Source: Clostridiales bacterium (GTDB taxonomy: Bacteria > Bacillota > Clostridia > Lachnospirales > UBA12420). Taken from it: a stretch of 9,306 nucleotides of DNA. The translations under genes and the position numbers were made by a program. A model generated the notes under the pieces. That model searched no databases, was not told where the DNA came from, and saw only the letters and a list, made by a program, of their open reading frames with translations. Where the stretch lies: positions 1 to 9,306 of the forward strand of contig DMOI01000030.1 in assembly GCA_003452395.1 (NCBI GenBank), in the 5' to 3' direction. Below are positions 7,745 through 9,306 of this stretch, in pieces. Numbering within the stretch: the first letter of the stretch is position 1; each line of letters starts with the position of its first letter.

Positions 7745-7765
7745 AGCTTTGAAACTACCAAAGCT
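7745..7765. other. Hairpin/cruciform just downstream of the DGR variable repeat
   Basis: AGCTTTG, seven loop bases and CAAAGCT form a perfect 7-bp inverted repeat, 11 bases past the target gene's stop codon. In studied DGRs a short-stem DNA hairpin shortly after the variable repeat promotes target recognition. No T-run follows on the minus strand, so it does not look like a terminator. Its role here is inferred from position. Confidence 0.6.
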
Positions 7766-7776
7766 TAGACTCACTT

Positions 7777-9306
7777 TTAATCAAGCCCACACAGAACAGG
7801 ACGGAAAGAAACAATACTATTAGCACCGCCATCGTTGCCGTTACCCGCGAACGCCCCCGCAGAAGTACCAGCAGCGTAGACACCACCGCGAATGAAAAAC
7901 GGAGACGAGCTATATGGAAAATATTGGTAATCTCCGTATCCTTTAAAGGTATTTGTGTTTGTGCTACTATCGCCACATTTCATTATTTCATGTAATGCTA
8001 GTCCTGTCGTATTTCCTTCTGTTTGAGTATAGTTTTCTTGATTTGTTGGTGTTCCGTCTTCTGTTACTGCTAATACATCTGCTACACCGCTATTACTTCC
8101 ATAGGCTGTTACTAGGCTTCCACCATTTGTAGTTAGGCTTCCATTTCCGTTTGCCACGTAGCTTGCTACGTACTCCCAAGCACCACCACTCATGTCATAG
8201 ATTCCGTACACGTTTCCGGTTGTGCTTGCTTTTTGGCATTGTGCATTTTTATAGTCACTGATTGTTCCTACATCTGCTCCTGCACTTGCAGAGTTTCCTG
8301 CGCTTCCTGTGACAAATTCACTGTCATTGTTTATCCATATCTCTACGCCATCTCTTACTGCTTCTGAGAGATATGCTACCGCTCCCCAGTCTCTATTTCT
8401 CATCATCAGGGTGTCTACTTCACTGCTGTTAAGTCCATAGCTGCCTGTTTTCATTGCAATACATTTGTTATATATATCATTTACTGTTATACTTCTCCAG
8501 CTTGCTACGCTTGGTACTACTTTTATGTTTGTACTTGCATTTTGACTTGCTTCAAATTTGGCTACCCAGATGCCCGTGAGCTGTGTTGCTCCATATGTAA
8601 ATGCTGGGTGCACAGTGAATCCAGCTGTTGCTGTATTACTTGTTCCTTCTAGATATTCTATTTCTATTTTATCGTCTGCTGCTGAGTCTGTATTGTCTCC
8701 TGTTATCCTGTATGCATATCGTGGTATCCATACAAACATACTATTATCTACATCCCCTAGTTGTACATTTGCCCATTTTTCACTTGTCGCATAACTTCCA
8801 TCTTCTACGTCTCCTGCGTAGTTATACCATGCTACATCATCTACTGTTGTTGTGACTACATTGATGCTTCCGTCCCATTTGATTGGTGTCATTCCTGTTA
8901 GTAGCTTCGGCTTGTTTACTCCCATCGCTACATTATATTCTGGGTCTGATGCTGGTGGCGTACCACCGCCTTGAGCGGTGTTGGTTACCTCTACTAGCCC
9001 TGGGCTTACTGTTACCCTACCGTCTGCTGCTACTGCTACGGTAAATGCTCCCGAACCATCCCCGCTTGCTATCGGATTTGTTGGTCTTTCCCTTAGATAC
9101 CCTGTTGTTACCATAGCGTTTATGATATCTGCCTGTACTCCTGTATCTCCCTGCTCCCACAGGTATGCCTGTGCTTGCTTTTGCAAGAGTGCTACTGTTT
9201 CGTTATGGGCTATTTCTCTTGCTCTACCTCCGTTATTTGTAAATACAGGTATCGCAATCGTCGCTAGTGCTGCAAGTATTACAAGTCGAGTAACGCAGAG
9301 GAGCCT
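7777..9306 (-). CDS. DGR target protein: prepilin-like N-terminus plus FGE/C-type-lectin-like variable domain (5' end outside the window)
   Basis: The frame is open to the window edge, giving at least 509 residues; the TTG at 9186 is not the real start. Window residues 8-22 (LVILAALATIAIPVF) plus the helix NNGGRAREIAHNETVALLQK have the form of a type IV prepilin/pseudopilin N-terminus. A short beta-rich region and a GGGTPPASD linker follow. The rest resembles the formylglycine-generating-enzyme/C-type-lectin fold: MFVWIPRYAYRI, GIWVAKFEAS (246-254), SWRS (269-272), NRDWGAVAYLSEA, GIYDMSGGAWEYVA (367-381) and FFIRGG...SFRPVL at the end (470-504). Such Clostridial proteins are typical DGR targets; the fold displays variable residues as a ligand-binding surface. 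Likely location is the membrane or a pilus-like fibre, acting as an adhesin or receptor. G+C is clearly higher than in the chromosomal genes (27 of 60 in bases 8101-8160 against about 13 of 60 in 5641-5700). Confidence 0.85.
   Translation of the reverse strand, partial: RLLCVTRLVILAALATIAIPVFTNNGGRAREIAHNETVALLQKQAQAYLWEQGDTGVQADIINAMVTTGYLRERPTNPIASGDGSGAFTVAVAADGRVTVSPGLVEVTNTAQGGGTPPASDPEYNVAMGVNKPKLLTGMTPIKWDGSINVVTTTVDDVAWYNYAGDVEDGSYATSEKWANVQLGDVDNSMFVWIPRYAYRITGDNTDSAADDKIEIEYLEGTSNTATAGFTVHPAFTYGATQLTGIWVAKFEASQNASTNIKVVPSVASWRSITVNDIYNKCIAMKTGSYGLNSSEVDTLMMRNRDWGAVAYLSEAVRDGVEIWINNDSEFVTGSAGNSASAGADVGTISDYKNAQCQKASTTGNVYGIYDMSGGAWEYVASYVANGNGSLTTNGGSLVTAYGSNSGVADVLAVTEDGTPTNQENYTQTEGNTTGLALHEIMKCGDSSTNTNTFKGYGDYQYFPYSSSPFFIRGGVYAAGTSAGAFAGNGNDGGANSIVSFRPVLCGLD
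7786..7905 (-). repeat. Putative DGR variable repeat (VR) at the 3' end of the target gene
   Basis: From V476 to V499 of the target, almost every codon at a predicted exposed position is NNY: GTC TAC GCT GCT, then AAC GGC AAC GAT GGC, then AAT AGT ATT GTT. This is what adenine-specific mutagenesis of AAY asparagine codons in a template repeat produces. Conserved flanks encode FFIRGG on one side and SFRPVLC on the other, as in known targets of this family. No second copy serving as template repeat occurs in the window, so the boundaries are estimates. Confidence 0.65.

Noticed and set aside
7456..7823. Plus-strand frames over the avd-like gene and the intergenic region
   Set aside because: They are antisense to avd and the hairpin region, show no family motif, and lack convincing ribosome sites.
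7755..7976. Minus-strand frame across the 3' end of the target gene
   Set aside because: It overlaps the variable repeat in another frame, has no protein-like composition of a known family and no ribosome site. It is a shadow of the target gene.
1..9306. tRNA, rRNA, CRISPR array or intact insertion sequence
   Set aside because: No cloverleaf, rRNA-like stretch, spaced direct repeats or transposase frame was found by reading both strands.

Overview
The window reads as chromosomal DNA of a low-G+C Gram-positive bacterium, most likely of class Clostridia. The evidence is AT-rich coding sequence, strong AGGAGG-like ribosome binding sites, consensus sigma-A promoters and the protein families present; the class assignment is inference. 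Every gene I can support lies on the minus strand, so transcription runs from high to low coordinates.

From right to left: (1) 7257-9306 is an accessory island that looks like the left-over half of a diversity-generating retroelement (DGR). It has a target gene (open at its 5' end at the window edge) with a prepilin-like N-terminal helix and a C-terminal formylglycine-generating-enzyme/C-type-lectin-like domain. Its last 40 or so codons look like a variable repeat: runs of NNY codons in an FFIRGG...SFRPVL frame. A 7-bp perfect hairpin lies just after the target stop codon. Next come a shortened avd-like accessory gene and a 51-codon N-terminal scrap of a reverse transcriptase. No template repeat and no catalytic reverse transcriptase are visible, so the cassette is either dead or served in trans by another DGR in the genome. 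(2) 6977-7156 is a 59-aa winged-helix-like protein with its own terminator. (3) 3534-6812 is a large SWIM-zinc-finger SNF2-family ATPase with two good promoters. (4) 20-3394 is a three-gene signalling operon behind a consensus promoter: a FIST-domain sensor, a soluble histidine kinase and a REC-HDOD response regulator.

The operon suggests a complete intracellular route: a FIST protein senses a small ligand, the kinase without a membrane segment phosphorylates the regulator at D52, and the HDOD module passes the signal on. FIST proteins next to kinases include the NO-sensing NosP group, which gives a testable idea about the ligand. The DGR island is the accessory part of the window and its most interesting segment: a surface/pilus-type adhesin with hypervariable codons whose own mutagenic machinery has been broken by deletion. 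No rRNA, tRNA, CRISPR array or intact insertion sequence was seen. No stretch over 300 bases lacks a gene or gene remnant.
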